From Otis tarda (taxonomy: Eukaryota; Chordata; Aves; Otidiformes; Otididae): DNA of 64,000 bases. This document shows, piece after piece, positions 39,741 to 51,850 of this stretch (positions within the stretch are counted from its first letter, which is position 1; every line of letters starts with the position of its first letter). The translations under genes and the position numbers were made by a program. Under the pieces are notes generated by a model. It worked only from the letters and a program-made list of their open reading frames with translations. It had not been told where the DNA came from and made no database searches. The stretch covers positions 136,723,053 through 136,787,052 of the forward strand of contig CM048552.1 of assembly GCA_026413225.1 (NCBI GenBank), given 5' to 3'.

Positions 39741-41047
39741 GCTGGGTTTCTCCTGCCATCAGCTTGCTCAGAACAAGTGCTCACTAGGGCATTTTGTTCA
39801 CAGCTTTTTCAGATCTTACACTAAAAGTCTGAATGTCAATGCGTATCTGTGCGGACTGCAACAATATTCTACAATACAAATTAACATTCTGTGTGTATAA
39901 ATGAATTTAATGGCAGTGCAGAAATAACACTTGTGAACTTGGGAAGCGTAAAATATTCAGGGGTTTAGGCTTTTAAGCTAACAGAACTTTTGACATGAAA
40001 GACAGATGCAATATACCATTGCACATCTTCGAGGAGACTTGAATGCTAAACGAAGACTGTTAGAACTGAAACTACCTTATTTCTACAATACTAAGTGCTG
40101 CCATTCTAGCCGAGCACATTGCTTGATTTGAGGACTGGGTAATGTAGCTGAGAACAAACAATGAACTATTGAATAAACGATCTTGTTGCAACCCACAGAA
40201 ACAGAGCATGCATTGTGGGATGCTCGGTGATGCACATCTCTGAGGGAAACTGAAGATGTAAAGATGCAGATACCAAGATGAAGCATGAAATCTTGTCCAA
40301 ATCAAAGTGAAAGGAAGTGTTGCCGTTACATGGAAGGAATTAGAACTTTGGCAATGCATTAACAGCTTAATTCTGGAACCCGTGGGACAACAATGCTGTG
40401 CACTGAAACTTGAGAGATCTCTGTTGCTTTAAACTTACCTGGCTAAATTTAGCCAGTTTATTGAGTCGCTCAAGTGTGGACAATTTCAGCCTACAAAGAA
40501 GCAAACCTTGTTATCGAGTAAGAATTCAGTAAAAAGAGGCTGAATCTGCCATGTTCCACGCTGGGCTTTTAATAGGTAAAAAAATGTCAAGGCAGATATT
40601 TAGACTCTTGTGGCAGGATTAGGGACTAGTGTTATTTGTTTAATATATAGAAGATATGTATTACGGAAATGTATGCATAAAAAATACATTTCTTGATATA
40701 CTGCACTTATCTATTCCATTCAATCAAAATTCACCATGAAAATTTATACTAGGTTTCCATTTCTGGTACAGCAACATAAACAGTGACAGGACTGTATTTA
40801 AAAAACGGGCAGGAGTGGGAGAAGGAAAATCCATCATTATTGTAATAAGAGAAAATATTTCTTATAAACTGTCTTTTGAGATGAAGAAATAATGGCTAGT
40901 GAGGCATGCAACTGGAAATAAAAAGAAACACAGTAGTACACTGATCAGTCACTGAGGTTCTGCCTGGGACTGTGGTTCTTGGCTCCACTGGACAAAGGTC
41001 ACTGGGCTTACAAATAGTTACTATCTAAACACAGGAACGAAACTCAC
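39741..41047. other. unique non-coding sequence
   Basis: No gene or known repeat recognised. Overlapping minus frames at 40072-40359 lack splice borders and domains. Confidence 0.5.
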
Positions 41048-41151
41048 CTCCATAAACCATTTGTGTGACTCGTGCCCAGGAAACAAACTCGTGACGCACT
41101 GAATGAGGGTGTCTGTTTCTGCTGAGCTTTTGCTGGAAACAGCTCGGAGCA
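41048..41151 (-). other. candidate internal exon on the minus strand, unidentified
   Basis: On the minus strand a pyrimidine-rich acceptor (TATTTTCTTTGTTACAG) precedes position 41151. A near-perfect donor (GGAG then GTGAGTT) follows position 41048. The 104 bases between are open in all three frames. One frame reads a plausible mixed-composition peptide containing SSAETDTLIQCVTSLFPGHE and then SHKWFME. I do not recognise the protein. The stretch is richer in G+C and CpG than its flanks, as coding exons often are here. It lies 2.5 kb from the CpG-island promoter at 43.7 kb, in the direction expected for a gene transcribed leftward from it. It could also be a chance pair of good splice sites or a non-coding RNA exon. 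Confidence 0.35.
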
Positions 41152-41270
41152 CTGTAACAAAGAAAATAACACACTGTCATAACTTGTGTTCATTTCTAAG
41201 GAATCTTTTAATTGCTAACACTAAAAATAATATGTTTTAGAGATCTGCTCAGAGCTTTTCCTATATACCC

Positions 41271-41290
41271 TGAGCCTGAATGCAGGCTCA
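41271..41290. repeat. small 8-bp-arm hairpin
   Basis: TGAGCCTG (41271-41278) and CAGGCTCA (41283-41290) are perfect complements separated by the four-base loop AATG. It is an isolated stem-loop with no context pointing to a function. Confidence 0.6.
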
Positions 41291-43512
41291 AACCCACTAG
41301 ACCTCTTCCTGGCGAACAGGAAAGCATGGTTACAGGGTAATTAATGTTATCTTGGCATTGCTTGCAGATAGTGCATGTGTGACAGCGAAGTAAATGAATG
41401 AAAGTAAGTCTAGGTTACCCTCAGGTTCAAGAATTAACTGGACTGCTTCAGGATTATACACTTACAAAAGAAAAAAAAGAACTTCACAGAAATAAAAACA
41501 GCTGACTATGATGTCTATTACCATAATTGACTGCTGTTAACACTTTAGTAGAGGTGTGCAGGGAAAGTATAGCTGAATTTCTTTCTGATTTATGTTTGAT
41601 GAAGAAATTATTATTTCACTACAATACTTTTTTTAAGAAAAGGGATTCTGTCTTACACAGGTAGCATATATAGGACTTGAGGAAACTTTTCATGCTTGTG
41701 CCAGCAATCCAATGAAATCACAGTCTAGGGGTCAGCAACTAAAGCATGAGATTTCATGCCTGGCTATATGACCCTAAACTCCCTGACTGATTCACAATAT
41801 GATGTTTGGATCAAGGAGGTAAAGGGCGTATATCAGGTGTAGAACATGACAGCTAGTTGAGTTTTCAGCATGAAACTAGAGGAAATGAAGCACATGTGGT
41901 AAGGAAAATCCTTAATTGAGGGAGTGGTTTTGGATAAGTTAATGTGATGTTCATTGTGGGCTCTGAGGTGGCTAACAGAAGAAGTGCTAGCCTAAGGACA
42001 GAAAGCCAGCCATACTTGAAGTAACATCTATTATAGCCGTTCTAAAAACTTTCTTTGTGATTGCAGTTTTGAGAACCTGGTGGATTTTAATTGGCTTGCT
42101 TCATGTGAAAAAACCTGATACTTGTTCAGGAACTGGTCACAAGCTCACTCGCGGTAAGGGAATACATGGCTCTGTAGTCCAGTGCAAATGCCTTGTCACA
42201 GGAGCATGAACTTGGCAAGGCCAACGTACTCTTACGTGGTGGAGCCACAAGTGAGTTATGTGTCCTGAAAGAGTCCCATGAAGACCATTATACCAAGCCT
42301 CTGGTCACGTATTCCTGATTCCCTATATATTGTACAGACAGACTATTTTATATATATTTATTGAGTGTCTTACAACTTTTATTGGTATTGTTTTTCATTT
42401 TTCTCAACTTCTAAGCCAAGCTCCTGCAGTATCATGAGGTTGAATGTTTATGCCTCAGGGGAAGAGCAAAATTATGACTAAAGAAATATTGAAACCATTA
42501 GGAATAGTCATTAGGAATAGCTTTTCTGCACAGTATCTTATCTGATGATCTTTAAGTCACATATTACATGGGGATAAGAAAAACTGTAGTCCACTGGATA
42601 ATGATAATTTCCAGCTTTTGGGTGGTACTGTTGTTTCTAACCTTTCACAGGTCATCAGGAAGCCAAATTTCCGACTCTTGTCTGTTTTGAGTTATAGGCA
42701 ATACATCTAGGGGAATAAAAAAAAAAAAAGTATTAGAGTTCAGTGTACTTTTTTTTTTAAATAAAAAAAATATCAGCCTCTCATCATTTGATCAAATCTT
42801 TTAACTTTTCTCATTTTCACTCATTTTTTTTTATTTTGGCTTTCTCCATCTTTCATTTTATTCTTTTTTTTTTCTTCCTTTCCTCATGCTTTTTGCTGTC
42901 TATGCCCCCTGCATATTGACAGTGGTTTAGACCGCAGAAGGGCCATAATTAACAGGTGAATCTTATCTGAATAGAATAAAGAAAGAAAGGTATTACGTGA
43001 TTTTCCCTGTAATTGATAATTTGCCTGCTGAAGTTTTTCAAGACACCTAAGTTGTGTTTGGAAAAGGGAGTTAGTGAGTAGTGAGCAGGCAAGAGGATTA
43101 AAAAAAAAAAAATCTGTGAAATAGATATATGGTACTCTGCGGAGTACAGTACATACTTATTCTAGGTACTCCCTCTATCTCTGTTTAGATTGGGGCGTGC
43201 CTGTTGGTATATTGCAATCACACACCTCTCCAACAAAGACACAGCTATCAACAGAAGCTGAACTATTACATTGTATAGAAAAGGAAATGGAAAAAGAGTA
43301 AAATGAACTTTTCTTACATTGCTTTTTTTTTTTTCCCGTTTACATCAGTATTACAATCCTCATTTCCTAATCTGTTCATGTAACATTTGATGTCTGCTAG
43401 TCTTTATGTGAAACTTCTGAGAGGGCTGGAATTATTTTGACACTATCAGACTGTCCACACACATACCTTTGTCACCTGGGAGGAAAAGGCTGGTTAAAGA
43501 CAGTGTTCTGTT

Positions 43513-43537
43513 AAAAAAAAAAAAAAAAAAAAAAAAA
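43513..43537. repeat. poly-A tract, 25 bases
   Basis: An uninterrupted run of 25 A just upstream of the CpG-island promoter. Such poly(dA:dT) tracts disfavour nucleosomes in general. Whether it helps open this promoter is inference. Confidence 0.9.
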
Positions 43538-43762
43538 GTCAAGTATTTAACACAATGCCAACGCAGTACTTGGTATTGGTAGAGCTTTGAGTAACGGACT
43601 GGGTGCTAGGCTGCTTTAGGAAAGTGATCTCCCCTCTGAGGATGCTTCAGCGCTGGGCTGGCAAACTTCAGGCGCTCGGACCCGTCCGGTATCTGTGGAG
43701 TTAACTGCGGGGAGCTGGCTGCCGTTTAGCCTCTCTCTCCAGGAATGCCGTCGGTGTTTACC

Positions 43763-43770
43763 TATATAAG
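43763..43770 (+). promoter_or_regulatory. TATA box
   Basis: TATATAAG fits the TATA consensus and lies in the CpG island, which predicts a transcription start near 43793. On the minus strand the same site reads CTTATATA, a poorer but possible TATA box for a leftward start. Confidence 0.65.
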
Positions 43771-43792
43771 GAAACCTGTTCGACTTCAACGA

Positions 43793-44008
43793 GCTGGGCA
43801 GGGCTGTCGGTTGCCTGCGAGAGGGGCGAGTGGCGAGCACCCAGCCCAAAAATCGGGCGGGCGGGGGCTGGACGTAGCGCGGAGCTCCGGTAGCGGCACC
43901 GGCACCGCTCGCCTGGGAAGGGCTCGGTGTCCTTCTTCCCTCCTCCGGCTTCTTCAACTTCAGGAGAAAAGAAGAAAAACTGTCAGGGGGGGAAAAATGG
44001 AGAAGCAG
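43793..44008 (+). CDS. first exon of an unidentified gene (coding part 43997-44008)
   Basis: Predicted from signals, not from homology. Transcription would start about 30 bases after the TATA box. The leader is G+C-rich. The ATG at 43997-43999 has A at -3 and G at +4, a good initiation context, and starts the codons for M-E-K-Q. The exon then meets GTATGT, a fair splice donor, directly after CAG, so it ends at 44008 in phase 0. The frame is also open upstream to an ATG at 43745, but that lies before the TATA box and should not be transcribed. Four residues are too few to name the gene. It may be an alternative 5' exon of a large gene or the first exon of one that continues beyond the window. 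Downstream exon candidates with phase 0 starts are at 57019 and 57631. Confidence 0.55.
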
Positions 44009-44060
44009 GTATGTCAGGCGGATCGTGGCAGGGGTAGAGAGCGGAGAGGCGCGGAGCAAG

Positions 44061-45825
44061 GCTTGTTGGTGCTCTTCCCCCTCCCCAAAAATGGCTTGCA
44101 TCTTTTATAGGGGCTGCAAAGCACAAGCGTGCTTCTTGTGCGCAGCAGCATCTGTGTGACCGGTTACTTCAACTTACCTGCCGCTCCGTGTGCTGCTGAT
44201 CTGGAAGCACCACCTTTCCCCACAGATTCTCAAACTTTCTTATCTCTGATGGAGCACAGATGTGAGCACAGGGCTGGGATGCTTGGGTTAGCTGGCTGAA
44301 GCCCTGCAGATGCGCAGCATTGTGATCCTTGGGTTTGTTTGGGTTTTTCTTTTTACCTTAAAACGTACATTTTTATAAAAGGTGCACTCCTTCGGCACTC
44401 CCAGGCTTTTGGGGTACTTCATTGTGATGTGTGCGAACACAGCTCAGTCAGCGTAGCTGGAGTGTTTGCTGGAATATAGGCAGTTCCTGGGGTAATAAAG
44501 ATTTTTTTTTTTTTTTCAGTGAGTGAAAGAAAGAAGCTGCAGGTACTGTTCTAGGAAATGGAAGCAAAACTTGTTCTTCTACAACAGGGATTACCCCAGT
44601 TCAAAACAGGGATATGTGATTGTTAGGAAGTATTTGCGTATTCTGATAACATTTACAACAGGCTGTGGTAAAATCCTCACAGAGAGAGAGGTTCTTCCTT
44701 GAAGACTTTGGTCAGGACATATTGAAAAGTAAAGTTGAAAACTTAAGTCAAACAACTTTCTGGTTGGAAGAATACAACTGTGCGGACCTTCGGGACAGTT
44801 ACTGTTACGTATCAGCATGTTAATTGTGGAAGTTCATTCAAGTTCTATGTGGTTATGGTATAAAAGATAGGAATGGAAGAATACTTTCAGTTGATTTATT
44901 TGAGAAATACTTTCTAAGAAAAAAAAATGAAGTGCAGAGAACTAGTCAGAAACAGGTGGAGTCAATTTTCATAATGATTTTGCTTTTCTGGTCTTAGCAA
45001 CTGATAGATAACCAATTACTTTTCACTAATTTTAATTGTTAATAGTATTTATGTGTGCACATGCATGTGAATGCGCTAGTCATGGGAGTTGTAGCTTTCC
45101 TAGGGGTCAGAGTGGGAAAGTAAAATACAGTCTTATGTTGAAGTGTTTAGGAGCTTAAAATGAAGATTATTATTTTAAAACTCTCTTCCTTCTAAATATT
45201 TCTAATTTTTATGAATGAATATCTACTTGAAGTTAATAATATAGTGCTACTTGGTTAAAATTCATGCAGAATCAGGAACTGTCGGAATTAAAATTCACTC
45301 GTGCTGATACAGATTCTCATTTGTTTATATGCAAGACACTTCTAAACTCCTGACTGAATGTTCAGTGAGCTGTTAACTGGAATGACACAGAACAGCCTAG
45401 TGGTTTCGACAGATAGTTCTATAGGAGCATCAACATTGCAAGGAAAATAGATAGCAAGTTCCTAAACAGTGCTCCAGTGCTGAAGCTAATGGGTTTGTTG
45501 TCATGAACCGTCTTCGGTCATGGTGGAAGTCACCACAGCAAAGAATGTAGGGCTGGTAGACCAGAACCATAAATTTCCCTTGTCTTGATTCTCATCCTGG
45601 TGGTTTTGTGGATAATCTTTATTATTATGAACGGAGTGGGAGTGCAGAGGAAAGACTTTTAGCAGGGGTGTTAGTAATCAAAGTGTCAATTTAACCAGCA
45701 GGAGAAGACCCCAGGGAAACATGCTTTTAAATTGTCTTATCTCAAGTCTCTCTAGTAAATTGCATTGCCCCCATCAGTTTAGTGTCTAGCTATGCTGCAA
45801 CCACTAATGGTCTTTTGATTAGTGT
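44061..45825. other. non-coding sequence, probably intron 1
   Basis: If the first exon ending at 44008 is real, this is the beginning of its intron. There is a T run near 44504-44517 followed by CAG. No exon or known repeat recognised. Confidence 0.5.
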
Positions 45826-46009
45826 TGCAACACTGCAACAAGTTTCTCAGAGAAGTGGTAGATGCCCTCTCCTTGGAAACATTCAAGGCCAGGTCGGATG
45901 AGGCTCTGAGCAACCTGATCTGGTTGGAGACGTCCCTGCTCCTTGCAGGGTTTGACTCAATGGCCTTTGAAGGTCCCTTCCAACCCAACTATTCTATGAT
46001 TCTGTGATT
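45826..46009 (+). mobile_element. CR1 LINE 3' end, 5'-truncated
   Basis: The segment matches the 3' end of CR1: AGAGAAGTGGTAGATGCCCT, ACATTCAAGGCCAGGTCGGA, TTTGACTCAATGGCCTTTGA and GGTCCCTTCCAACCCAACT, then the terminal 8-mers ATTCTATG (45991-45998) and ATTCTGTG (45999-46006) and ATT. These end repeats define CR1, which ends in them rather than in poly-A. At about 184 bp it is a typical severely truncated insertion. Little decay is visible, so it is younger than the other CR1 pieces here. It gives rise to the chance frames at 45779-46007. Confidence 0.95.
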
Positions 46010-49000
46010 TCCCAGTGTAAAACAAGGTAGAAACCTGGTTCAAAGCCTACACAGTGCATTCTGGGTTGATATAAGCTTACTCTGCCCCAGGATGTGAGCA
46101 GCCATCTGTGTGGCCATACTGGTACAAGGACTGACCCTGGCTACAGCCTGCCCCTCAGCGGCCTTAGTGGTTGTGACTCTTCAGGGACACAAGAGGCAGG
46201 GGTCTTGTCCCTTTCAGCCACAGTGTGTGCCTTGCATCCTCCTCTGCCGCCTACAGTATGTGTAATGGCGTGGCTGCAGAGCCTTCAGCATCAAGATGGA
46301 ACCTACCTAAAACCAGTGTCTGCCCTGGGTTTTTTTACCTCTGCTTGGAACTGTGTCTGTGGTGTTGCATGAGTTTCCATTGGCATGGATGCACAAAAAG
46401 CAAATTCTTTTCAGACCAGGATATATGGCTGGAAGATATATATTCTGGGAATATATATCCAGGGAAATTATATCCTTGTGTACATAGAGAAAAGAGTTGC
46501 AAAGTAGATGGAGCAATTTGAAGTACAGGGTAGACCTCGTGTACTATCTCAAATCACAAGAAATTCCAGTAGCTATGACAGGATTATACAATGACCCTTC
46601 TGCCTGAGCTTCTGCAAACCAGCCTCCTACCCCAGGCACTGGTCTCCCATCCATGTTAATAGGTGATGTGTTTCATTCACTGATTAAAAAAAGAGAAAAC
46701 AACAAAAAAGCTAACATTCATTCTCACCCTGTTTAAAGATTTTATTTTCATTCATTCAAGGATTCTTTTGTATCTGTTTTAATGACAGAGCTGTGTTCAG
46801 GGTGCAGTAATGGTACTGTGTTGGATTGTGTATTTTGGAAATGAACGTGCCGAACCCAGGCAAAGGCACTGAGCACAGCTGCTCTGTGCGTACACCTATG
46901 GTACTGTCTTTAGTTCTGGAACTGAGACAAGACTGAAGTGAAACAAAAATACTTGAATTTTGACAGTCTGAAGTTTAACGCATGATTGAATTGGAATTTT
47001 AGTTTGTATGCCAGAGATGAGAAGCACCAAATTATTTATAGGTATGACAAAAGCCTTGATTACTTGAACCAAAATCAACTTTTGCCTCCCTGTTGTATTA
47101 CTGATGGGTTAATTCATGAGAACTATTGCTCATTTGTCACTTTTAAATCAGAGAGTACTTGATGTATTTAGCATATAGCATTTTAAGATTTTTGTTTAGA
47201 AATGAAAGAACATACTAAATGTGTTCAGTGTTTTTCACATTTAATAACCTGCTCATCCTACAAACAAAGTTCTCCTGTATGTTTGCTTGACTTACAACCA
47301 TAATCTCATACTTAGTTTTATTTTCTGATTTGCATATAATTTGAAGCTGAGTGCTCTTACACATTGGCGAGAGGCAGTTGGGCACATCATGTGTTTTTTT
47401 TTTTCTGGTATCTTTTCACTTATTCAATAATGAAAAAAAAAAAGAGACTAGGCTTTCCAAGGTGTAACTGGAGAGCTTGAAATAATAAAAGAACATGCTG
47501 TACTAGTTGTGTGCTCCCTTTAGGGTTTTGTTAAAGGTTTTACCATTCCATTATGCTATCATTTTGTAGTGTAAGCATTTTATATGGCATGTGTGATTTC
47601 ATTGCCCTTAAGTGACCTTGGTAAATTCCTTATTTCCCCTGAAGCACATGCCTAATTGAAAATTGCCATCTGCAGTTGCAGAGCTCTAAGCAAGGACTCT
47701 AAGAATAATGCGAGAGGGAGATGGGTGTCCAGACAGCGGGGTGAGAGCACTTCTGTAGCATTCACTGTACTGCATAAGGTTAAATCTTTGCTTTGCGGAC
47801 AAATGATAAGGAAGTATGGGAAGAGCATCTTAATCAGTCTGTCCGCTTCATCTGCCGAAGGTTGCTGTGCAGAGATCATGATCCACAAGATTGTGTGTTG
47901 ATTTTTTTTTTTTTTACTTTTGCATCTTTCTGGTTCCACCCTTGAGTAAATGTATCTGGGGTTTAAAGTTTAAAATATCATTCCAAATCTGAGCTGTGCT
48001 TTCTAGTCTGGCTGCTGTCCTCATTCTACAGTGTCTCGCTTGGCTCTGCTGCGCCACTGGATTTGAGGATACAGTTATGATGATCGCAGTCTGCAACCAC
48101 AACCTAAAAATGAGACATTGTGTTCCCTACTAGAAGCCTCTAGCCTAGCATTGCATTACAGCTCCTGTGAGCATATGTGCTTAAGAGCCATATAAATGAA
48201 AGAGGCAAAAAGCTGGACAGAATAAAGTTGAGGAATGGCTTAAGAAGGGGCTGCCTCTGATGAGAGGATTTTGAACTGTGCCCTGGATTAGAAAACAAAG
48301 TCTATAACATCTGTATATTTATTCATGAATGTGTAATATAATTGTTTAGGACAGAAAAAATGCAAGTATTTTAATTAAAAAGGGTTGAGAAAAGTAAGCA
48401 TGAAAAGTCTGTGATGAAGATGTGAAACTGCAGTTTTAGCATGCTTTCTTGTATGAATATTCAGTTTGAAAAGTTTAGGCAGAAAATTAAACATCCAAAA
48501 TTCTCTACTTCTGTGTTATCTCACAAGTAGACTTATTTAGGAAAGCTTATAATTTGAATTGGTTTGTTTCTTTGTTAATTCCAAGTTATATTTCAAAACT
48601 TTTTATCAGAGTTAGAGTTGTGGAATACACGCTACTTTAAGACTTATACAGGAAGGTATTGAAAATACACAACATGTGTTAGGATCTGAGTTTACCAGCT
48701 GCTTAGGATATATTTCCTTGCTGTTTTGGTAGGTTTTTTTCTTTCATTAAAAATATTAATATTAATCTAGTTTTTGATCGTGTAGCAAGCAATTAAGGGA
48801 ATGCATAAACACTTCTTTGGCAAAATTTTGTGTCGTTCCGTATTTTAATTTTTTTCATGTTAAAAGTATTATATGTTCAGTGAGATATTTAAGAATGTAC
48901 TTGAGGCCAAAAGTCTGTACATAAACAGATGAATGTTTCCCAATGTATCTAAATCTGAGATTGTAACATATGTATCATTTCATATGTGCCTAAATTCTCT

Positions 49001-51599
49001 GCTGAATTTTTTTTTAGTAAAATGTTACTATTCTCATGTGATTGTGTGCACAGAGGCTGAATAAACTGGTATTTGCTTTTAGTTAAGACTTGTGGGATTT
49101 TCCTTGAACAAATAGATATCTTCTTCCTTTTACAGGTTTTTATAAAACTCCTTTGAGTGCTGGGTGTTATGTTGCACTTTTTATTTTTCCTTTGGCAGTT
49201 TTAATCAATGGTACTTTTTATATTGGTCCTCTGGATGTCAGATTTAGGGAGATGGCATACAAAGAGAAAAAGCAGTTGCTTTCATTAGAGTCCATTATAC
49301 TAAGTTCAGCTTCACTTAGGATTTGGTGATGTTCACATTCAATGGTATGAACAAAATAACGTTTTTGACACCTCGTGCATAGTTCCAGTCATTCCAACAG
49401 GCTGAGAGCACTCTTGTTGGTAATGCACTGGATTACAGAGCACTCAGGGTATCAGTCTGCTGGGCTTCTCCAGCGATGCATGTGCTTCTGCTCCCGAGTT
49501 TCTGACACTTCAGTTTTGTAGCTGCCTAGCCTGGAAAATTCCATATAAACCTCAGGTCAGGCCTCCTGACATGGATTTTTTTGAGGCACATTTAATTTCA
49601 CTGCATATGAAACAATAGTACTGTTCCTGCCCTGTTAATTCTGTAAAATGAGCAGTTGTTTTATTGCAACTTTTGTATCTTTATTGTCTCCTTCACAAGA
49701 AATTCCACCTCACTATATCTGAGGAGTTTAGGCATTAGCCATTAATTATTAATTCTTACCTTAAGCATGGCAATGTGCCACAGGGTGGTTTGGGATCTCC
49801 TGTTGGTTGTGGATTCAAAGTTATGCAGCTGTGCTTAACACTCCAGTGGGCAATTATGGCTACGTTGCCTTTTGCCTTTGATGCATTGCCATACCACCAC
49901 CATTAGCACGGTGCTTAGACTGCAAACATCTGTTTGCTTTTATTGCACATGTGTTGCTTAAGATGTTCTGTTTTTACATGATGTAGATCACTGGACTCGT
50001 ATGTATGATTCGTTCAACAAATAAACCTTAAATTGTGTCAGTCCTATGGGATGACATGTATGACATAAGGAAAAGAAAAAAGACAAGTTCATGTCTGCAA
50101 TCAACAATATTTCATATTTTAGTGGGTTTTTTAACTGTTTGAAAGGAGTCATGTAAATGTCAGCCCAGAAAAAATGATTGTGGTGAAACTGGCATGCATA
50201 TTCATTCATGTATCAGACAGTGATGATGGGAACAGAGAAATACACGTGATCTTAGAAAATAAAAATATGAAATCTCTATATACTTCATTCTAGAATCTCA
50301 CCATATTCATCTCATGAAACTGAACAAACGCTTGTAAGAAAAAAACAGATATGTTTTGATATCGCTATATGTAGCCAACACTGCTCTTTTGAATGGAAAG
50401 TTTATCTGGATTTCGAAATAAGTTTAGCTATTGATCTCAGCAACTTTTTGGCAATACCCTGTAGGTATGTTGATGCTTCAGAGATGTAACATTTTGGTTC
50501 TAATGCTAATATCACATTGCTGGAATGCACAACAGGATTGTTTTGGTTTAGATTAATGAAAACGAACTCACTGAAATGACTTACAGTTGTTAGCTTGCAT
50601 TTTAATTTTGGAGGTTAACCTAACGTGCCTTGGAGGTTTTAGTTCTTATGTTTCTGTGAAGAGTTCAATTTGAACATTTTGTCTGTCACATGAGAAGTAA
50701 AGAAATAAAGCGTGAGGAGAAAATGGAAGATTAAAGTCAAGCAGAACCACCAGCTGAACAGGCCTTTATTCACCCACAGACACTTTAAAAGTTTTAGGGT
50801 ATGTGGAATTGCTGTAATATAATAAAAATTAAAATAAAAAGGTCTCTCTAGAAAAGGCTTACAAAATTAAACAGTTAACTTGATAGAGTCAGTATAATCT
50901 GCCAAGTTTCCAGTACATCACCCAGGCTGAGGGAGCTAGAACTAAGTTTGAAAGTGGTTTGACTAGCTGGCATGTTGATCTGAAATCAGGAAGATATAAG
51001 TAAACCAAAAGATGCACAAGTCCCTACAATAAAGGAAGAAAGTATAATTTATCCATAGAAAATGGGGAATAATTCAGTCAGCAGGAATATCTGTGGGCTA
51101 TCGCAAATTAGAAAATGAATGTGAGTCACCAATGTGAAAAAATTTTGAAATGTGAAAGTCATTCTGGGAGTCATCACTGAGGGTATTGTGTACAAGAGGA
51201 TAAGAGGTAATTATTTTGCCTTTTCTACTGTGGTAAGCCCCCAGCCTGAATTTTTCATCTGGTTTTATAGACGATGCTTTAAAAAATGTAAAAAAAAAAA
51301 AAAATGGAGAAAGACTAATAAAAAGTTAAAAAAAAAAAGTAACAAGAAAACATGACATAGATTGCAGGAACTGAGTATGTTTTATTGAAAACCTGGGTCC
51401 TTCATATGAGAGTAAAAGGTGAAGCTGGAAGCAGGCAGAGCTGGGGATGTCTGCTACAACTGGGCAACTCGTAGGTTTTGCTATCAAAGTGTTACTTGCA
51501 CAAACTCAGCTTGGTGAATTACTGTTTAGAAAAGAGAATAAACTGTGCTGTAATACACAGACATAGTTATAAATATTACAGTAATTGTTCTTCACCTCC
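46010..51599. other. unique non-coding sequence
   Basis: No exon was recognised in this 5.6 kb. A G+C-richer stretch lies at about 46090-46270. The open frames on both strands at 47652-47939 have no recognised domain. Short A/T runs occur at about 47396, 47430, 47900 and 51290-51350. Confidence 0.5.
46435..46459. repeat. 11-bp-arm hairpin, 3-base loop
   Basis: GATATATATTC (46435-46445) and GAATATATATC (46449-46459) are perfect complements separated by TGG. Partly matching CTGG and CCAG bases extend the stem outward. It could fold stably, but AT-rich simple sequence is the likely source. Confidence 0.75.
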
Positions 51600-51850
51600 A
51601 CTGAGGATGGAACAAAAGGCAATTTGCCGCAATGGTGGTTGTCATCAGATTTTAGTAAGAACTCTATGGCTACAATGGTATCTAGACTCTGGAATGTGTT
51701 ACCCAAAGAAGCTGTCAGATCTGGTTTTGGAGGTTTTTCATAGACTGAGCAAATACCTCTTGTGGATGATCTAGGTGTAGTTGGTCCTCCCTGGGAGCGA
51801 AGAAATTACCCTGCATAGACCTTCTCAGACCTACATTTCTTTGATTGCTT
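51600..51850 (+). mobile_element. older CR1-type LINE 3' end
   Basis: The segment follows the CR1 tail in order. ATGGTATCTAGACTCTGGAA and TGTGTTACCCAAAGAAGCTG correspond to the 'ctggaacaggctgcccagagaggctg' phrase. TTTTGGAGGTTTTTCATAGA and TGGATGATCTAGGTGTAGTT come next. The end is CCTTCTCAGACCTACATTTC and TTTGATTG, a decayed version of 'cccttccagacctacattctatgattg'. Identity is lower than in the 45.8 kb copy, so it inserted earlier or belongs to an older subfamily. Confidence 0.7.

Larger units (their letters stand above)
41152..43615. other. unique and low-complexity sequence upstream of the CpG island
   Basis: No gene is seen. AT-rich low-complexity DNA with A and T runs occupies about 42718-42890. 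The 25-base A run at 43513-43537 lies 80 bases before the CpG island begins. Confidence 0.55.
43616..44060 (+). promoter_or_regulatory. CpG-island promoter
   Basis: This is the most G+C- and CpG-rich stretch of the window. It contains repeated CpG dinucleotides, a GGGCGGGCGGGGGC GC-box cluster (43855-43868) and G+C-rich sequence on both sides of a TATA box. In vertebrates such islands mark promoters. The plus-strand reading is supported by the TATA box, a long G+C-rich leader and a good start codon followed by a splice donor. Long open frames on both strands (121 codons plus, 161 codons minus) are by-products of the low stop frequency in CpG-rich DNA. Because TATATA is nearly symmetrical and a minus-strand exon candidate lies 2.5 kb to the left, divergent transcription is possible. 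Confidence 0.75.

Noticed and set aside
43616-44101. 161-codon minus-strand frame in the CpG island
   Set aside because: Stop codons are rare in CpG-rich DNA; the plus strand is also open here, the peptide is Ser/Pro/Arg-rich without a domain, and TATA, start context and donor favour the other strand.
45779-46007. Paired frames on both strands
   Set aside because: Both are translations of the CR1 3' end, which is non-coding or the very end of ORF2.
49131-49200. Exon after acceptor TTCCTTTTACAG
   Set aside because: The following frames hit stops within a few codons and no donor fits.
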